64,000 bases of DNA from Miscanthus floridulus. Taxonomy: Eukaryota > Streptophyta > Magnoliopsida > Poales > Poaceae. This document shows, in pieces, positions 1-12,193 of the stretch; position 1 is the stretch's first letter; each line of letters begins with the position of its first letter. The notes beneath the pieces were generated by a model, which saw only the letters and a program-made list of their open reading frames with translations, searched no databases and had not been told where the DNA came from. A program made the position numbers and the translations under genes. The stretch is taken from NCBI RefSeq assembly GCF_019320115.1, contig NC_089581.1, positions 70,973,155-71,037,154 on the forward strand. Direction: 5' to 3'.

Positions 1-527
1 TAATAGTCAGCGAGAGCTGGTTGGCAATCAGGTCAGCGAGAGGGTAGATGTCTCCAATCTGGTTAGCAAATTTGTCCCTTAGGGCATCTTGATGGATGGT
101 GGCCGTATCCCCTGGAGTTTCCTATTTGGCTTCCAATAGATCGGAACCAGAAGGTGGTCAGCACTGAACTAGAGTGGTTAGAGCCGATTTCATGAGGGAG
201 AGGTAGTCGGTGAGCTTTTGGCTGACTTGATCAATGGATGCGATCAGATCATCGTTGTTGACCTGCTTCCTCGAGTAGTGGGGCAGCAGGTGGCGAGTTG
301 TTGATGAAGATGACCTCGGAGGCAGTTTTGAGATTGGATCTACCATTGTAGGTGTTGGTGTGGTTGGCACAGAATTGATCTGCACCGGCTTGATGATCTC
401 TCCGTCTCTATCAGCATTGATGACCCAGAAGATCAATCCAACCATAAAGATCTAGCCAGGCTTTGGAGAGGACAAAGAGCCTAAAAAGTGTACCATCTTG
501 TTCATCATGGAAATAATATGCACACCT
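1..527 (-). pseudogene. Leader / N-terminal ORF remnant of a gypsy retrotransposon
   Basis: On the minus strand a reading frame opens at 445 (MVGLIFWVINADRDGEII) and stays readable to the window edge, broken by a TGA at 158-160 and a TAG at 122-124. It sits just downstream of the LTR at 546-1017 and its primer-site position, where a gypsy element carries its leader or start of gag. No gag domain is visible because the element leaves the window. I do not recognise a function for this N-terminal segment. The identification as retrotransposon leader rests on position and on the LTR beside it, not on a catalytic motif. Confidence 0.5.
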
Positions 528-545
528 CTACCTGGCATGCCAACT

Positions 546-1017
546 ATCGATAGAATATCGTCGGCAATCCTCCGAGGGGTATCCCATGAAGGTAGATTGA
601 TCGACAGAGGTGCACGTAATCAAGAACAAGAAGGCAATAGAGACACAAGAGTTAGACAGGTTTGGGCCATCTGCACAACGTAATACCCTACTCCTATGGT
701 CTGTTGGTTTGTATTGGCTACCATATGATATTGTGTTTGTTTTGAGGGGGTCCCCTACCTGCCTTATATAGCCGGGGGGTAGGGTTACAAGTCGGTTAGA
801 TCTAGGAGATGACCGGTAAGTAATAATAGGTTATAGGAATCACGTGATCGAGCATATCCTAACAGATCTCGTAACATCTTTAGGATATCGCCCTTGATGT
901 CTTGTTGTACATGTCGAGCAGCACCGTGCACCGTAAGTCTTCATCTTGTGGCTAGGCCACCCCTGGTGGCACAGCCCATATAGTCTGCCGTGGGTATCTA
1001 GGCTCGTATCCCCCACA
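546..1017 (-). repeat. LTR of the leftmost gypsy element (5' LTR, minus strand)
   Basis: Read on the minus strand the segment begins TGTGGGGGATACGAGCC at 1017 and ends near 546. The following bases (minus strand of 525-544) contain TTGGCATGCCAGGTAGAGG, a gypsy-type primer-binding position. A TATA element (GGCTATATAAGGC, about 761-773) sits inside. The 3' boundary is approximate because the terminal CA appears mutated. The LTR is about 470 bp, very unlike the multi-kilobase LTRs elsewhere in the window, so this is a different family. No matching second LTR is in the window. Confidence 0.55.
761..773 (-). promoter_or_regulatory. TATA box of the leftmost LTR
   Basis: The minus strand reads GGCTATATAAGGC. 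It lies mid-LTR at the usual U3/R position for transcription leftward out of the LTR. Confidence 0.45.
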
Positions 1018-1201
1018 CTATAACTTTTATATGTGCCCCTCCGTGCGTAGTCTATTTTTTAGATTTTCTTTTTAGATGCCATTTTTAATTTTTTTGCATA
1101 GAAGTTATTGCTCCAATAGCAATGTTGAGCACTTTAAGAGTAGGTCCTGAGATCCATAGGATCTATGAGCTAGTTCCATATTATAACGATAATCACAAAT
1201 T

Positions 1202-1830
1202 GTGGATAGAAGAGGGGCTGGTCTAGGTGCTTTACTCTTCATGTCTGAGTTTTCCATCCTTGTGAAGTTGGTCAAATTGATCATGAGATACGTTGATCCC
1301 TTATTGAGAGAGTTGAGGTTTGAAAATAGAGTTATTGTAATTGATCAGCAGCTTGTTTGCAAGATTCTTGGTCTTCACAATGGAGTCAGAGGTTGTCAAA
1401 GTGACCTGCAAAGTTGATTATATTGATTAATATCTCAAGATTTGTGATAGTTTCTAGAGGCAGAAAGGGCAAAGATAAAGAAGTGCATTGCGGTATTGAA
1501 GGGTGCTAAGGACAAAGTTTCTTTTATGATGACATTTATGTTGCTTGCATTAGGGTCTGTACTCATCCTATGAATGGACAGTGGTGTCATCACATAGTAC
1601 TTGCACAACTTAGTTGATATATCTCAAATCAAAACATTTGACTCAGCTGGCCACATTCTTGATGTGTTGATAGATCATGTCCACAAGTACTAGTCACTTT
1701 CTCCTAAAAGTCTTCAACAGGACCATCAGATTGCTCCATGCCTTGCTATTTTAGCCATACATTCATCCTTTTTTGTCTGTAGCATTTTCTACTTTGGACT
1801 ACTCCCGCCATCTTCACTATCAAGCTTCTG
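1202..1830 (+). pseudogene. Decayed plant-mobile-domain (PMD) fragment
   Basis: The plus strand opens with a 71-codon stretch (MDRRGAGLGALLFMSEF..., ending at 1417) and continues as disconnected pieces. Residues such as RFENRVIVIDQQLVCKILGL, then a hydrophobic FMMTFMLLALGSVL, then a stretch like DSAGHILDVLIDHVHKY, follow the order seen in PMD proteins (the aminotransferase-like plant mobile domain found in mutator-like and Ulp1-bearing transposons and in MAIN/MAIL genes). Several stops and frameshifts interrupt it. It lies between the left LTR remnant and element A, so it is probably a transposon relic. Family assignment is by pattern only. Confidence 0.45.
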
Positions 1831-1835
1831 GCCAA

Positions 1836-2180
1836 ACCGCTGCGGGCCTTGTTCCCTCCTATACATGGTGACGGCCACCCCACAAACACAGTTGGTATGG
1901 TCTCATAAGACTACAAGCCCCTCCGGTGTAAAACAATGGTACACGCAAGAACCGAGTGGTAAGAGGTATGCAAACCTCACTAAACACTAGGCATAGACCT
2001 AGTGCAAGCATATAAGTAGTGGTCTAACTAGCCTAAGCACTTCACAAAAGTACCTACACTAATCACAAGTGTTTTACTAAACACTATTCATGTGGAGAGC
2101 ACTAAAGTGGAGCCACAACTCCCTTGTCTGTTTCCTAACTCCCACATACTTCAAATGGCCTACCAAGGGGGTATAAATAG
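1836..2180. other. Gene-free spacer
   Basis: There is no coding potential. The segment holds short repeats of TAAACACTA (about 1981 and 2077) and several CACT/AGTG words that recall subterminal repeats of DNA transposons, but I see no terminal inverted repeat. It ends with AATAG directly before the LTR of element A, which would be the left half of that element's target duplication; the right half lies beyond the window. Confidence 0.4.
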
Positions 2181-3400
2181 TGTCACACCTGATTTTAAGG
2201 ATAAAATAGGATGCAAAATCTTATGTGCGCCCATAGATTAGTCACACACATAAGCCGACAAATTATGAATAGTATCATCACAAGTGTTTATTACATCACG
2301 AATAAGACAGAGTCTTCACATAAATGTAGCGGAAGTATAAGAAAAGATCTCTCGTGGAAGCTCCATATCATAGGGATGTCAGCTGGTTGACCACAAGTCT
2401 AGTAATCCTTAGGAAAGTCATCTTACCATGGCCATCTATTACCCATCTGGGATTTTTATCCAAATAATGAAAATAAACAAGCGTAAGTACATGTCATACT
2501 CAACAAGTGTAATCTTGGGGTTCATGAGGCTCAAAAGGCTTGACATAGGTTTAACAACATTCAGCTTTTAGTTGTCACAATTTTAGCTTAAGAGTAGCAA
2601 CAAGTTGTTTCAATTCCCAATGCAAAACACATGATCAATGTAAACATGAGTAATGAATAGCATAAACACATAATTCTTAGTGATCATCTATTCCATAAGG
2701 GTTCCAAGGCTGCTCGTGACCGTGAGCATGGCTAATATACCAGTTTTACACTCTGTAGAGGTTGTACACTTTCACTGTGAGTCATGATACCCATATGCCT
2801 AGGTTAATTACTCCCAAAACACTTCCAAGGTGAGTAGGCAGGGGTCACTATGAAGCCTTTCAAATGCTTGTCTAACAAGTTAGGGCTATTAGATTCACTC
2901 GGCAAATAGATGTAGAGCCCCCTTCCCGATGGCACATTGACGCGCAGCCTATACGCATGGGGACAGAGGCCGCACTATACCCGATTTGGCAAACCATTAT
3001 TACGCCAATAAAGGTAACCACTAATAAGCTAAAAAAGGTCCTCATACTGAGCTAAAGCCAGAGCCATGTAGCCCTCACAGCTGTACTGTAAGTCCCGGAT
3101 GATCACTTAACAAATAAGTCCTTAGGGAGAGAAATCTGAAGCATTTAGAAAGTAGCTAAATATTCCAGCCCATGTTTCCAAGTTGCTAAAAATTCATATT
3201 TTAATGTTTATTGCATATACCATTAGTCAAGTTAAAAGATTATGGTCTATTTGAGCACTAGCTAAGCTACTCAATGCATATCCCATAGGTGACAAGGTAA
3301 AAGTTCAATTCTAGGGAATCCCTATCAAGGTGACACATGCAACATGAATTTAATGTATTAAAGTGAATAAGAAACAAGGATGATCCCATGCTATACTTGC

Positions 3401-3472
3401 CTTGAACAAAGTACTCCTGCTAATCCTGCTCATCAAAGTAGTAGCCTTGATCTCCCATGAATTGCTCATCGT
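3401..3472 (-). other. Conserved exon-like segment inside LTR of element A (72 nt)
   Basis: On the minus strand the segment is preceded by ...ATAG and followed by AG|GCAAGT. It is acidic and glutamine-rich (DEQFMGDQGYYFDEQD, then a TAG, then QEYFVQ). Its length and reading phase are the same as in the LTRs of element C, and its phase is the same as the 153-nt version in family B. It could be an exon with a GC-type donor or a small leader reading frame. The in-frame TAG means this copy is not an intact coding exon. Confidence 0.4.
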
Positions 3473-4090
3473 CTATACTCGATAATCACAGCAACATACA
3501 AGCATCTAGAAGCAATCATTCATAGTAAACAAAAGCTATAGATTAGAACAGTACACTAATAGCATAAAATCAAGATGAAAAGTTTGGAAAACGAATCTAC
3601 GTCTCGCTACGAACACACAGACATGAAGATCACAAAAATCAGAGCTAAAACGAAGAAGTTATGAATTAAACAAGATTTTCTTTAGTAAAATAATAGATTA
3701 AATCTAACCTCGAATTTTAAAAGTTGAAAACATACTTAACCTCGGATTAGATTTGGATGGTCGTGATTGGATCGAGCAGGGAGGAGACGACGGTGGTCGG
3801 TTGGAATAGGAAGAACACGGCGGCGCCATGGCCGGAGCGGCGATGAGCTCACCGGCGATATCGATTTAGGGCCTACAGTGCACGGTTTTCCGAACGAAGA
3901 GGTCTAGGAGAGAGAGGAGAGGATGGGGAACTCACCAAAACCAAAAAAACAAATGGGGAAGTGAAGACGGCTCGTGATAGCGGCTTGAACACGATGGCGG
4001 TGACGGTGCTAGGGCTAGGCGGTTGTGAGCTCAATGCGAGGGTGAAAATTTGCTTTGAGGCGGAATAGGGAGGCGGCGTAGGCCCGGGTG

Positions 4091-4100
4091 GTATTTATGA
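4091..4100 (-). promoter_or_regulatory. Putative TATA box of element A LTR
   Basis: The minus strand reads TCATAAATAC upstream of the GC-rich leader block. The arrangement matches the clearer TATA box in element C's LTR. Confidence 0.3.
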
Positions 4101-4671
4101 GGCAGGGCTAACTTGGGAGGCATACCACAAGGCATGTAGCAGAGGCAGACATGAATGGTGTTGGTGGTGGAGTCTGACTCGAACACGAGCGGGAGGATGA
4201 AGGAGACTCCAACACGATGGCCACACCTACCAGTAAGAGAAAGGAGAGGAGGAGCATGTCGCGACTAGGCCTTCGGTGAAGCTAGGCTGCTTGCTTTGCT
4301 AGGCCATGGGAAGGGAAGGTAACGCTAGGCCACGTAGAGGAGGAACTGCACGGGGGCGAGAGTGGGCTGGCGCGGAGAAGCAAGGCCGAGTGGGCCAAAA
4401 GAGAGGAAAAGTGAGGGAGGAAGGCTTTGTCTTTTCTTTTTATTTTCAAAACTTTTTCCAAAGAAATTTTCAAATGGATTTTGAATTTGAATCAAACCAA
4501 GCATCACAAAAACCCCAATGCAGCAGCATGAATGCACAATCATATATGTTGACCTATATTTGATGTTAATTTCAGCAAAATTATTATTTTCCTAAATTCA
4601 ATTGCCCACAAAAATGCATAATAAATCAAATTCTCCTATTTAAAAATTATTGCAAATTTTAGGGTGTTATA

Positions 4672-4685
4672 ATTCTACCCCCCTT
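4672..4685 (-). promoter_or_regulatory. Polypurine tract of element A
   Basis: The minus strand reads AAGGGGGGTAGAAT, abutting the 3' LTR start. This is the standard plus-strand DNA priming site. Confidence 0.7.
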
Positions 4686-4699
4686 AAAATGAATCTTGT

Positions 4700-5537
4700 C
4701 CTCGAGATTTGGACGATGCTTACTCAAAAAGTTGTGGGTAGGTTTTCCTTAGATCGTCTTCTCTTTCCTAAGTAGCCTCATCTTCTGTATACCGATTCCA
4801 CTGAACCTTACACATCTTTATAACTCAGCTCCTTGTAACTCTTTCTGCCGTCTCCAAAATCCTTACCAAAAACTCCTCATATGTGAGATCTTCCTTAACT
4901 ATGAGTTCCTCTAAAGGTATCTGCTCCTTAGGTACACACAAACACTTCTTTAGTTGGGACACATGGAACACATCATGCACACCTGACAAACTCTCAGGCA
5001 ATTCCAACTGATAAACTACTTCACCACGTCTCTCTAAAATCTTGAAAGGCCTAATATACCTTGGGGCTAACTTTCCTTTCATGTTAAACCTTCTCACACT
5101 TCTCATAGGTGACACCTTCAAGTAAACATAATCCCCTACTTTAAAAACCAATTCTCTTCTCCTTGTGTCGGCATAACTCTTCTATCGAGACTGAGCCACT
5201 CTCAAGTTATCTCTGATCATCCTTACTTCCTCTTCTGCGTCTCTTAAAACATCTGGTCCAAACACTTGAGTTTCTCCGGTTTGATTCCAAAATAATGGGA
5301 TTCTACACTTTCATCCATACAAAGCTTCGAAAGGTGCCATATTGAGACTCTTCTGATAACTGTTGTTATATGAGAACTCTACATAAGGCAAACTCTTGTC
5401 CCAACTTGTATCATACTGCAATGCACAAACTCTCAACATATCCTCTAATATCTGATTAATCCTCTCAATTTGCCCATCTGTCTAGGGATGATATGTTGTA
5501 CTAAAATTCAACTTTGTTCCCAACGAACTATGCACTT
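4700..5537 (-). pseudogene. Element A integrase C-terminus and chromodomain (broken)
   Basis: The minus-strand translation gives the tail of a chromovirus integrase: NNSY..., MAPFEALYG, the GDYVYLKVSPM block, KGKLAPRYIRPFKIL, and GVHDVFHVSQLKKCL leading into a chromodomain-like end (KMCKVQWNRY). The longest clean stretch is 4825-5151; stops interrupt both sides. At 5537 the coding sequence stops abruptly at a 5-bp duplication and resumes, after the solo LTR insertion, at 22350. In chromoviruses this region helps direct insertion to heterochromatin. It cannot be functional in this copy. Confidence 0.8.
5533..5537. repeat. Target-site duplication CACTT (left) of family-B solo LTR
   Basis: CACTT immediately precedes the LTR edge TGTCACAGAACC at 5538 and recurs at 22345-22349 after the other edge. 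Removing the insertion joins the integrase codons of element A. Confidence 0.85.
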
Positions 5538-6991
5538 TGTCACAGAACCATCCAATTTATAAGAGTACAAGTACAATAGCAATCACCGAAGCGATCAAAC
5601 CATCATACTTGAGCCCATATAAACCCGGTAGTCTGATGAAATCGCGAAGGATCTCAAACAACCAACATGCAAACCAACATCGTAGAGATTCAACATAACC
5701 AGTCACATGTTACATCATAGTTCACAAATATTTCTCATACAACAGAGTTCGAATAATTATTACAAACCAAGTTTGAAAGTAGTGGAAGCAAAGTAGTTTA
5801 ACATCGACATCACACATAGTTTAATACAAAACTAGTTTCATAGTCATCTCCAACCAAAAGCACAAGGGTGAGATGATAAATAGAATGACCATTGCCCATG
5901 GTCCTAGTCCTCATCCACTGCAGGAGCAAAGCAGATCTTGCAGTAGCCATGATACATAACATTATCTACAACAATGGGAATAAAACCCTGAGTACAAGAA
6001 GGTACTCAGCTAGACTTACCCATCCAACTAATATACTAAGACACCAAGGAGTATGCAAGGCTTTATAAGTAGAGCTGGTAGACATTATTTGTAGAAAAAG
6101 CATAAGTCATCCAACATATCTTTAATTGTGAAGCACCAGTTATTAATCCTATCTCATACTAGATTAGCAACTATCCTATGCCAAACATGTTGGTACCATT
6201 AAGTCATCACAATAATAACCATATCCAGTTGAGTTCTTGCATAATTCATAACCACACTTACATCAATTACTACGATGAAGTGTACTCCTGTCAAGTTCTC
6301 ACTATCCAGGAGAGACGGCGATTCGAATCGATTCCTACCAAGCTGGGGAATTATTCCTAACACACACCCATACTTCCCCCATCGGGGTCACATCAGGTCA
6401 CCTTTGGGCCAACTCAAGTATAATCATGGGTAGGACCAGCGCCACACCCTCAAAGATACAACCAATCTGCCAAGGGGGCTTAGGACTCTAACCCACCCTT
6501 GGGCTTACGCTATTGGCTCTCTGCACATCCTTACTGCCTCCAGGGTGCACACTTTAACTGCTTATGTCCCTGACCTGAGTTGAGCTACTCGGCTTCGCGG
6601 TTGGAACGACTTATCCAGCCAACTATGTGAGAGGCGTGCGTTCAACATGACAAGATAAACCTCCAACGGCCAGTCCTTAAATGACACAGATGGAATCACT
6701 ATGATATCACAACATAAGACTCTGCTCGGTCTCCATTTATTCAACAATACCCGGTTATGTTCCACGATAGCACAATATAGCCAACCGTAACCAAGTTATC
6801 ACCTATAGCTCACAGGTGATAGGAAATCACCCGACTTCTACCGGTCTAAGCATAGCTAAGCATGATAAGCTTTCCTAGACTTAAATAGGATTCATGGTAG
6901 ATATTTTTGGTCAAGGAAAGGTAATATGCAACAAGTGTTTCCAAACAACTCCTGTCATGTAATGCATCAATACGAATGCTCTGGGGCTTGC

Positions 6992-7144
6992 CTTTCACAA
7001 ACGTTGCTGGCTGATGATCGGGGCACTCTGGAAGATGATCAACCTCAGGCTCTCCTTCTCTGGGAACCTTCTGGTGCTGCACCTCTTGGTTCTCCTCCTG
7101 AGGATCGACGTCAAGTTCCACCAACATGATCTCCTTGGTTGCAC
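6992..7144 (-). other. Conserved exon-like segment in solo LTR (153 nt)
   Basis: On the minus strand it lies between ...CAATAG and AG|GCAAGC. It encodes an acidic peptide that includes GATKEIMLVELDVD and LPECPDHQPATFVK. The amino-acid pattern (G-x-T-x-EI, LPECPDH-x-P, F-x-KGKP-x-SI) is shared with the family-B LTRs at 56840, 45361 and 63486 although this copy is much diverged in DNA. The length is exactly the same in all four. An ATG lies just upstream in frame. No stop interrupts it. Confidence 0.55.
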
Positions 7145-9129
7145 CTATTGCATGCATATGCATAAGTGAGTCTCATGAATTCACAAGAGGAATCATAGAT
7201 GATGTGATATGGAAAGGTACATGCTGCGATAATAATGTTAAGTTACACCATGATAGCAATGCTAACTCCATATTAACTGAGTAGGTGCGTATCTCTTCTC
7301 TATCTACTTGCAAATTTCACACAAGGCAATGTCTAAGCTACACATAGCAGTTACAAGTTTACATCATAACTGAAGTTCTACTTATCCAAATGCTGTGATC
7401 TTGGACTTTCTGGAAATATTATAAAATTTCCTACAACTCATATTTAATCACAAAAAACTAATTCACACTCTATCCTAACTAAAACAGGCAATCTATCCAG
7501 TGCTGTCCAGAAATTCTAGAGAATAAGCATTTCAGAAAACTAACTTTAAACAGCTATAACTCCTAAACCCTTTGGCCTATTACCCTGAAATTTAAACACA
7601 AGATATATGAAGAAGTTCCCTACAACTTTGTTATTAACCATTTCCACATCAAACATCATTTTGACTATGCAACATACCCAACAACAGAATTTGTCCGAAA
7701 ACACTTCTAAATCAAATTATAAAGCAACAATATTTTTACTGCATATAAGCATTCCAAATTTGACATCACCAACTATACCAACAGTTTAGTAACATCAAAT
7801 ACACTCAAGAAAACATAATGGTAAAGCCCAAACTATTCATCTGAATGCCTTTATTAATTTAATTAGATAATTAGGGAAAATAACAAACATATAACAAATA
7901 TGCACAATAAATTATCAGAAAATTTCAGTGGCTTACAAGTGCTCTCAATAGACTACTATAAAATTTTCATGCCATTTGACCATGTATAACATCCTTTACA
8001 AAAAATGACAAGCTAGCATGGCCTATTTCAGTGAAAATAGTTAACCCTAAAGAAAAGTGTCAAACAATAGATTATATATTTTTCCTATCTTCATATTAGT
8101 GCCATACTACTGTATAAAAATTTGCATATCAATATGTTACATATTTTTATCCCTACAATTTTCCTTAGAAAATACCATTTATTACTAGATAAATAGAAAG
8201 ACCCTACTTCAATCAAGTTTACAGCAAGTTTATTATTTTTCCTAGCTCTATCATGTCCACATAAGACCAACAAAATTGGAATCACCATTTTATGAGTTTT
8301 TTAGCTCAAGATATCTATTTTACAAGATTACTAACATTCAAAAGGCACTTATTTAAATACATTTTAATCACCATGACAAATACTAGAAACTGTACATTTC
8401 ATATTTGTATAAAACACTACACTTCATGAGGATTACAAAAAATTTTGTTCACAAGAATTGGACATCTAGAACTCCACTTATGATTTTTCAAATTTTGTAT
8501 ACAAATCTGAAATAAATGAACTAGCTTTCAACTCTATAGCCGCTGACAGCTGGGGTCCCTGAGTCAGCCAGGACCATGCGTCAGTGACACAAAAATAGGG
8601 GAGTAGATCTGGCTGGCCGTAGTTCGGCGATGGCACCGGTACTATGAGCCTCCCCACTACATTCCACACATAGTGAGCAAACTAATTGGATTGATTACGT
8701 CCACTAACGGTGATGGCGGCGCTCATGGCGACATGGCGGAGCGGATCGACGGCGAGGCACCGGAGCTAGCTAAGACAACTTGATCTAGGGTTATGACGAG
8801 CTTCTACATACCATGGTGATTCTAGCGCACATCCTATCGTGGCAAATGATGGTCGGAGGCGTTCTAGCCACGGTGATGAAACGCCGGCGAGGGTCGCGCG
8901 CTGCGAGAAGACCTTACCATGCATGGCTAGCAAGCAAAGCGGGTGCGGTGAGGTAGTAGAAGCATGATGGAGCAATGCCTGCAGCGAAGGAGTGACACGA
9001 TGTGAGCTAGGTGGCCGGCAAGGCGACGGTGGTGCTGCGCTGAGCTGCTGCGGTGGAGGCGAGAGTGAAGGAGAAGGCAGGAGAGGAAATGAGTGCATGG
9101 GAGTGACTGAGCTAGGCGCAGGGTAGGTG

Positions 9130-9134
9130 AAGGC
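9130..9134. repeat. Target-site duplication AAGGC (left) of element C
   Basis: AAGGC at 9130-9134 and 21618-21622 flanks element C exactly, the 5-bp duplication expected for a gypsy insertion. Confidence 0.9.
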
Positions 9135-12100
9135 TGTCGCACCCAATTTTGCAAAGCAAAACCAAGTACTCATATATGTGCGCCCAGGATGTCCAAACAC
9201 ACACATATATCACAAATTGCAGTAGTATCAAAGTAAAGTACTTATTACATCGCATATCTCAACATAAAGTTAAATACAAAGTTTGCTCGAAGGCAATATT
9301 ATTACAAACACAGCGGAAAAACTAGCCCAACTGCCATAGGGACTCCAACTGGTGAACGTCTTCCTAGTAGTCCTGGACATCCTTCGGAAACTCTTCATAT
9401 CCATTATCTGTTACCCATCTGGGATTTTCATTTGATGTAAAGCAAGTGTAAGCTCACCATGCTTAGCAAGTATAACAAAGGGATCTATGAGGCTCAAATA
9501 GGCTTGACACTGTTTGACTGCGGTTCGCAATTTTAGTTGATCAATTTTTAACAACCTGAATTACTACTTTAATGAACAGTCCCAATTCCCAAGTGGTATT
9601 AAAGTACCATCCAGCTTTGTCTCAATTCCCAACCATCCATCATCCACAGTAACCACTAATCTCGAAGGATCCAGACCGCTCGTATCCGTGAGCACGGCTG
9701 TTATAACAGGTTAATTATTTCTGCAGAAATTGTACATCTTTACCCACCGAGCCATGATTCCCAATGCCGGGGTTCGCGAGACCCACTACACCTCTTCCTA
9801 GGAAGCGTGGCAGAGTTTCACTATGAAACCCTTAGCTAGTTGCACTAACAAATCATAGCTACAAAGGAATGGCACACGTGGGCATCGCAGCACGGTGCAC
9901 ACCCTAACAGAAAAAGGAAAGATACCCTCTTACCCCTTACTGGAGCTATAGACGAGCTAGTACAAACTAGATAATAGGTTAAAGTCAGAGCCATTTGACA
10001 CTCGGGGTTGTATGGTCCCTCCTGGGTTGCCGCTTTAGGATAAAGTCCTTATGGAGAGGCACTAGAGTACTCAACCCCGTACTCCAGCCCCCTATCTGTT
10101 GCTAAAAAAAACTCCATTTTATCACATTGCATATAGTCTTTAAATATGTTTAACAATTACTTCATGTTAAGCGCTGCAGCATCTATCCAAAATGCCTACC
10201 CAATAAACCCAGGTATCAAGGATATGTGGTACAATGAATCATCTAGGTAAAGTCCTTAAAGGCAATTCAAATTAAACTCATGCATAAATGTAAGTGGTAG
10301 TAGTTCATAGGTAACAAGGGGCCTTTGGTACACTTGCCTTCCTCAAAGTCATCTTGGGAATCCTGCTGATCCTGCTAGGGGTCCTTAGTCACCTCGAATG
10401 GCTCACCCTCTAATCATGATCCAATCATCAATCAAGCATCATTCCAATCATTACATGCATACAAGATAGAACTCTATTAGAACAGTACACCAAACAGTGA
10501 AAACATATGTTGAAAAGCTTACAAATCTGTTCTACGCATTTCTACGAACACATGAGCGAAAGAATCACCCAAATCGGACTTAAAACGTGAAAGTTATGCA
10601 TGAAATAAGATGTAATGGCAATTCTGTAAATAAACTAACCTATTTTCGAATTAAAATAATTAAAAATCTGAATTTAAATGAAATTTGGACCGGGCTTACT
10701 ATTTCTAGAAACTTTAGGGACTTGAATGAATAAAAACAGGACTAAATAAAAATTAGTTTGAACTGGACTGGACCGCGGGTTGATTTCTGGAAAAAGCGGG
10801 GGCTTTTCTGCAAAACATGCTCGGTTGACTGGGGTTTGACTCGTCTGCTGACTGGGCAGACACGTGGCGGTGACTGGTTGGTGCGGTGCACCATGTGGCG
10901 TGGGCCAGCTCTGACGCGGCACCGTGGACTAGGTCCGTGGGTCCACGGTGGACCGGTCATGCACCGAACAGGTACGTTTTAATCTTAGCCGTTCACCTAA
11001 GATCTAACGGCGCTGGTTCGTAGGCACGGAGGGATCGCCGGGGAAGAAAAGGGAGGCCGGCGGCGCCATGGCCGGTGCGCCGGGACCTTGGGCTACGGCT
11101 TCCTAGGGCGCCAAAACGAAAGCTGAGGGCACGGGAAGGTGGAGGGGCTCACCGTGAGTCACCTGGAGGGGAACGCGGCGTCCGAGAAGGCTCCGAGGAT
11201 GGTCGTCGACGGCGGCCGCGAACTGGAGAGAGAGAGAGAGAGCGTGGGTGAGGGTGTAGCCGGGCAAAACAGCGCCAAAATGCGAAATGGGATGTACCTA
11301 CGGGCGCGGGAAGATCCGGCAATGCTTCGGGTGGCCTTGGCATCGGCGTTCACGCTTAGAAGGGGGAGGCTCTCACTGGCGGCGGTGGCTCTCGGTAGCG
11401 GGCAAAGGTGGGGAGAGAAGGCGGGGTCGGCTCGGGGTTTTATAGGCCGGGTGGTGCGCGGAATAAGGAAGGGAAGCAGGGAGGGGCTCGGCACCTTCCA
11501 AACGGCGCCGGTGACTTTCCATCGGTGACGCGCCATGGCCGGGCAAAAGAAGGAAGCTTGGGGAAGAAGAAAGGAAAGAGGAAAGGGCGCTGACCAGTGG
11601 GGCCGGAGCGCAGCGAGAGAGAAAGAGAGAGGGCGAGCGACACGGGTGAAGCCAAGCAGGTCGCAGCGACGTGCCGTCGCGCAAAGCGAGCCGCAGCGAA
11701 GCAGCAGCTAGGCCGCCGAGTTGGTGCGCGCGCGCGGGTGGCCAGCTGGGCCGCGTGGGGTGTGGGCCAGTGTGCTGATGCGGGCCACATGCGGTGCGGG
11801 CCGCGTGCGGTGCGGGCCGGCGTGACAGGCCGCCGAGACAGGCCAGCGGGAGGAGGAGGGGGAAGAGGGCCGGGCTAGCTGGGCCAGAAAGTGTCTTTCT
11901 CCCTTTTTTTCAAATCAAATGTTTATCAAATTCTACTTTCTCCATTTTCATTTTTAAGCCAAATTCAAATAAGTTTTGAATACAAATTTCAAATCATCTA
12001 GCCCTACACTCAATCAAAACCCATATGACTCGGCATGAATGCAACAAACAAGTTTCTAAACTTATAGTTTATTTTATTTATTCAATATTTATTATTTGGC

Positions 12101-12179
12101 CTAAGTTAAAAATACCAAGAAATTGTAATAAATGCTAAGAATTAATTGCTAATTTGTGGTAAAAATTTTGGGTGTTACA
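9135..12179 (-). repeat. 3' LTR of element C
   Basis: 3,045 bp, from TGTCGCACCC to GGGTGTTACA on the plus strand. It is nearly the same as the 5' LTR at 18592-21617, with scattered substitutions and small indels (for example GCGCCCAGG versus GCGCCTAGG near the edge). It contains a GC-rich block (11000-11880) that yields many overlapping frames on both strands; none is conserved as protein between the two LTRs, so I call none of them genes. Confidence 0.9.
10338..10409 (-). other. Conserved exon-like segment in 3' LTR of element C (72 nt)
   Basis: The minus strand is bounded by ...TTAG and AG|GCAAGT. It is acidic: GEPFEVTKDP, a TAG, then QDQQDSQDDFEE. It has the same length and phase as the element A segment at 3401-3472. 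The copy in the 5' LTR (about 19799-19870) keeps the same borders and the same TAG. Confidence 0.4.
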
Positions 12180-12193
12180 AACCTACCCCCCTT
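12180..12193 (-). promoter_or_regulatory. Polypurine tract of element C
   Basis: The minus strand reads AAGGGGGGTAGGTT, directly before the 3' LTR. Confidence 0.8.

Larger units (their letters stand above)
2181..4671 (-). repeat. 3' LTR of element A (Tekay-type, minus strand)
   Basis: The plus strand reads TGTCACACCTGATTTTAAGG at the left edge and GGGTGTTATA at the right edge, the complement of TGTAACACCC with one substitution. The length is 2,491 bp. It adjoins a polypurine tract and the integrase/chromodomain end of a gypsy polyprotein, which makes it the 3' LTR of a minus-strand element. It has a GC-rich central part (about 3760-4400) and AT-rich flanks, the same architecture as the LTRs of element C, but the sequence is clearly diverged from them. 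Confidence 0.8.
5538..9134 (-). repeat. Solo LTR of family B, part 1 (minus orientation)
   Basis: The edge TGTCACAGAACC matches the complement of the family-B LTR end (GGTTCTGCGACA at 58493). The segment then runs through family-B landmarks in reverse: the complement of the end region with CCCGGTAGTCTG, the conserved small exon (6992-7144), the AT-rich middle and the GC-rich block (about 8530-9134). It breaks at 9134 where element C inserted and continues at 21623-22344. No internal retroviral sequence lies between the two edges other than element C, and the edges are flanked by CACTT, so this is a solo LTR left by LTR-LTR recombination. Combined length is about 4.3 kb. Confidence 0.85.

Noticed and set aside
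1978..2090. CACTA-like subterminal repeats
   Set aside because: Only two copies of TAAACACTA and no terminal inverted repeat or 3-bp duplication found.
8766..9206. 146-codon minus-strand frame with a possible signal-like start
   Set aside because: It spans the junction between the solo LTR and element C, so it cannot be an old gene; GC-rich LTR shadow.
11139..11878. Overlapping frames of 60-130 codons on both strands in the GC-rich block of element C's LTRs (also 20560-21395)
   Set aside because: High GC lowers stop frequency; the frames are not preserved as protein between the two LTR copies, and they overlap the promoter and leader of the LTR.
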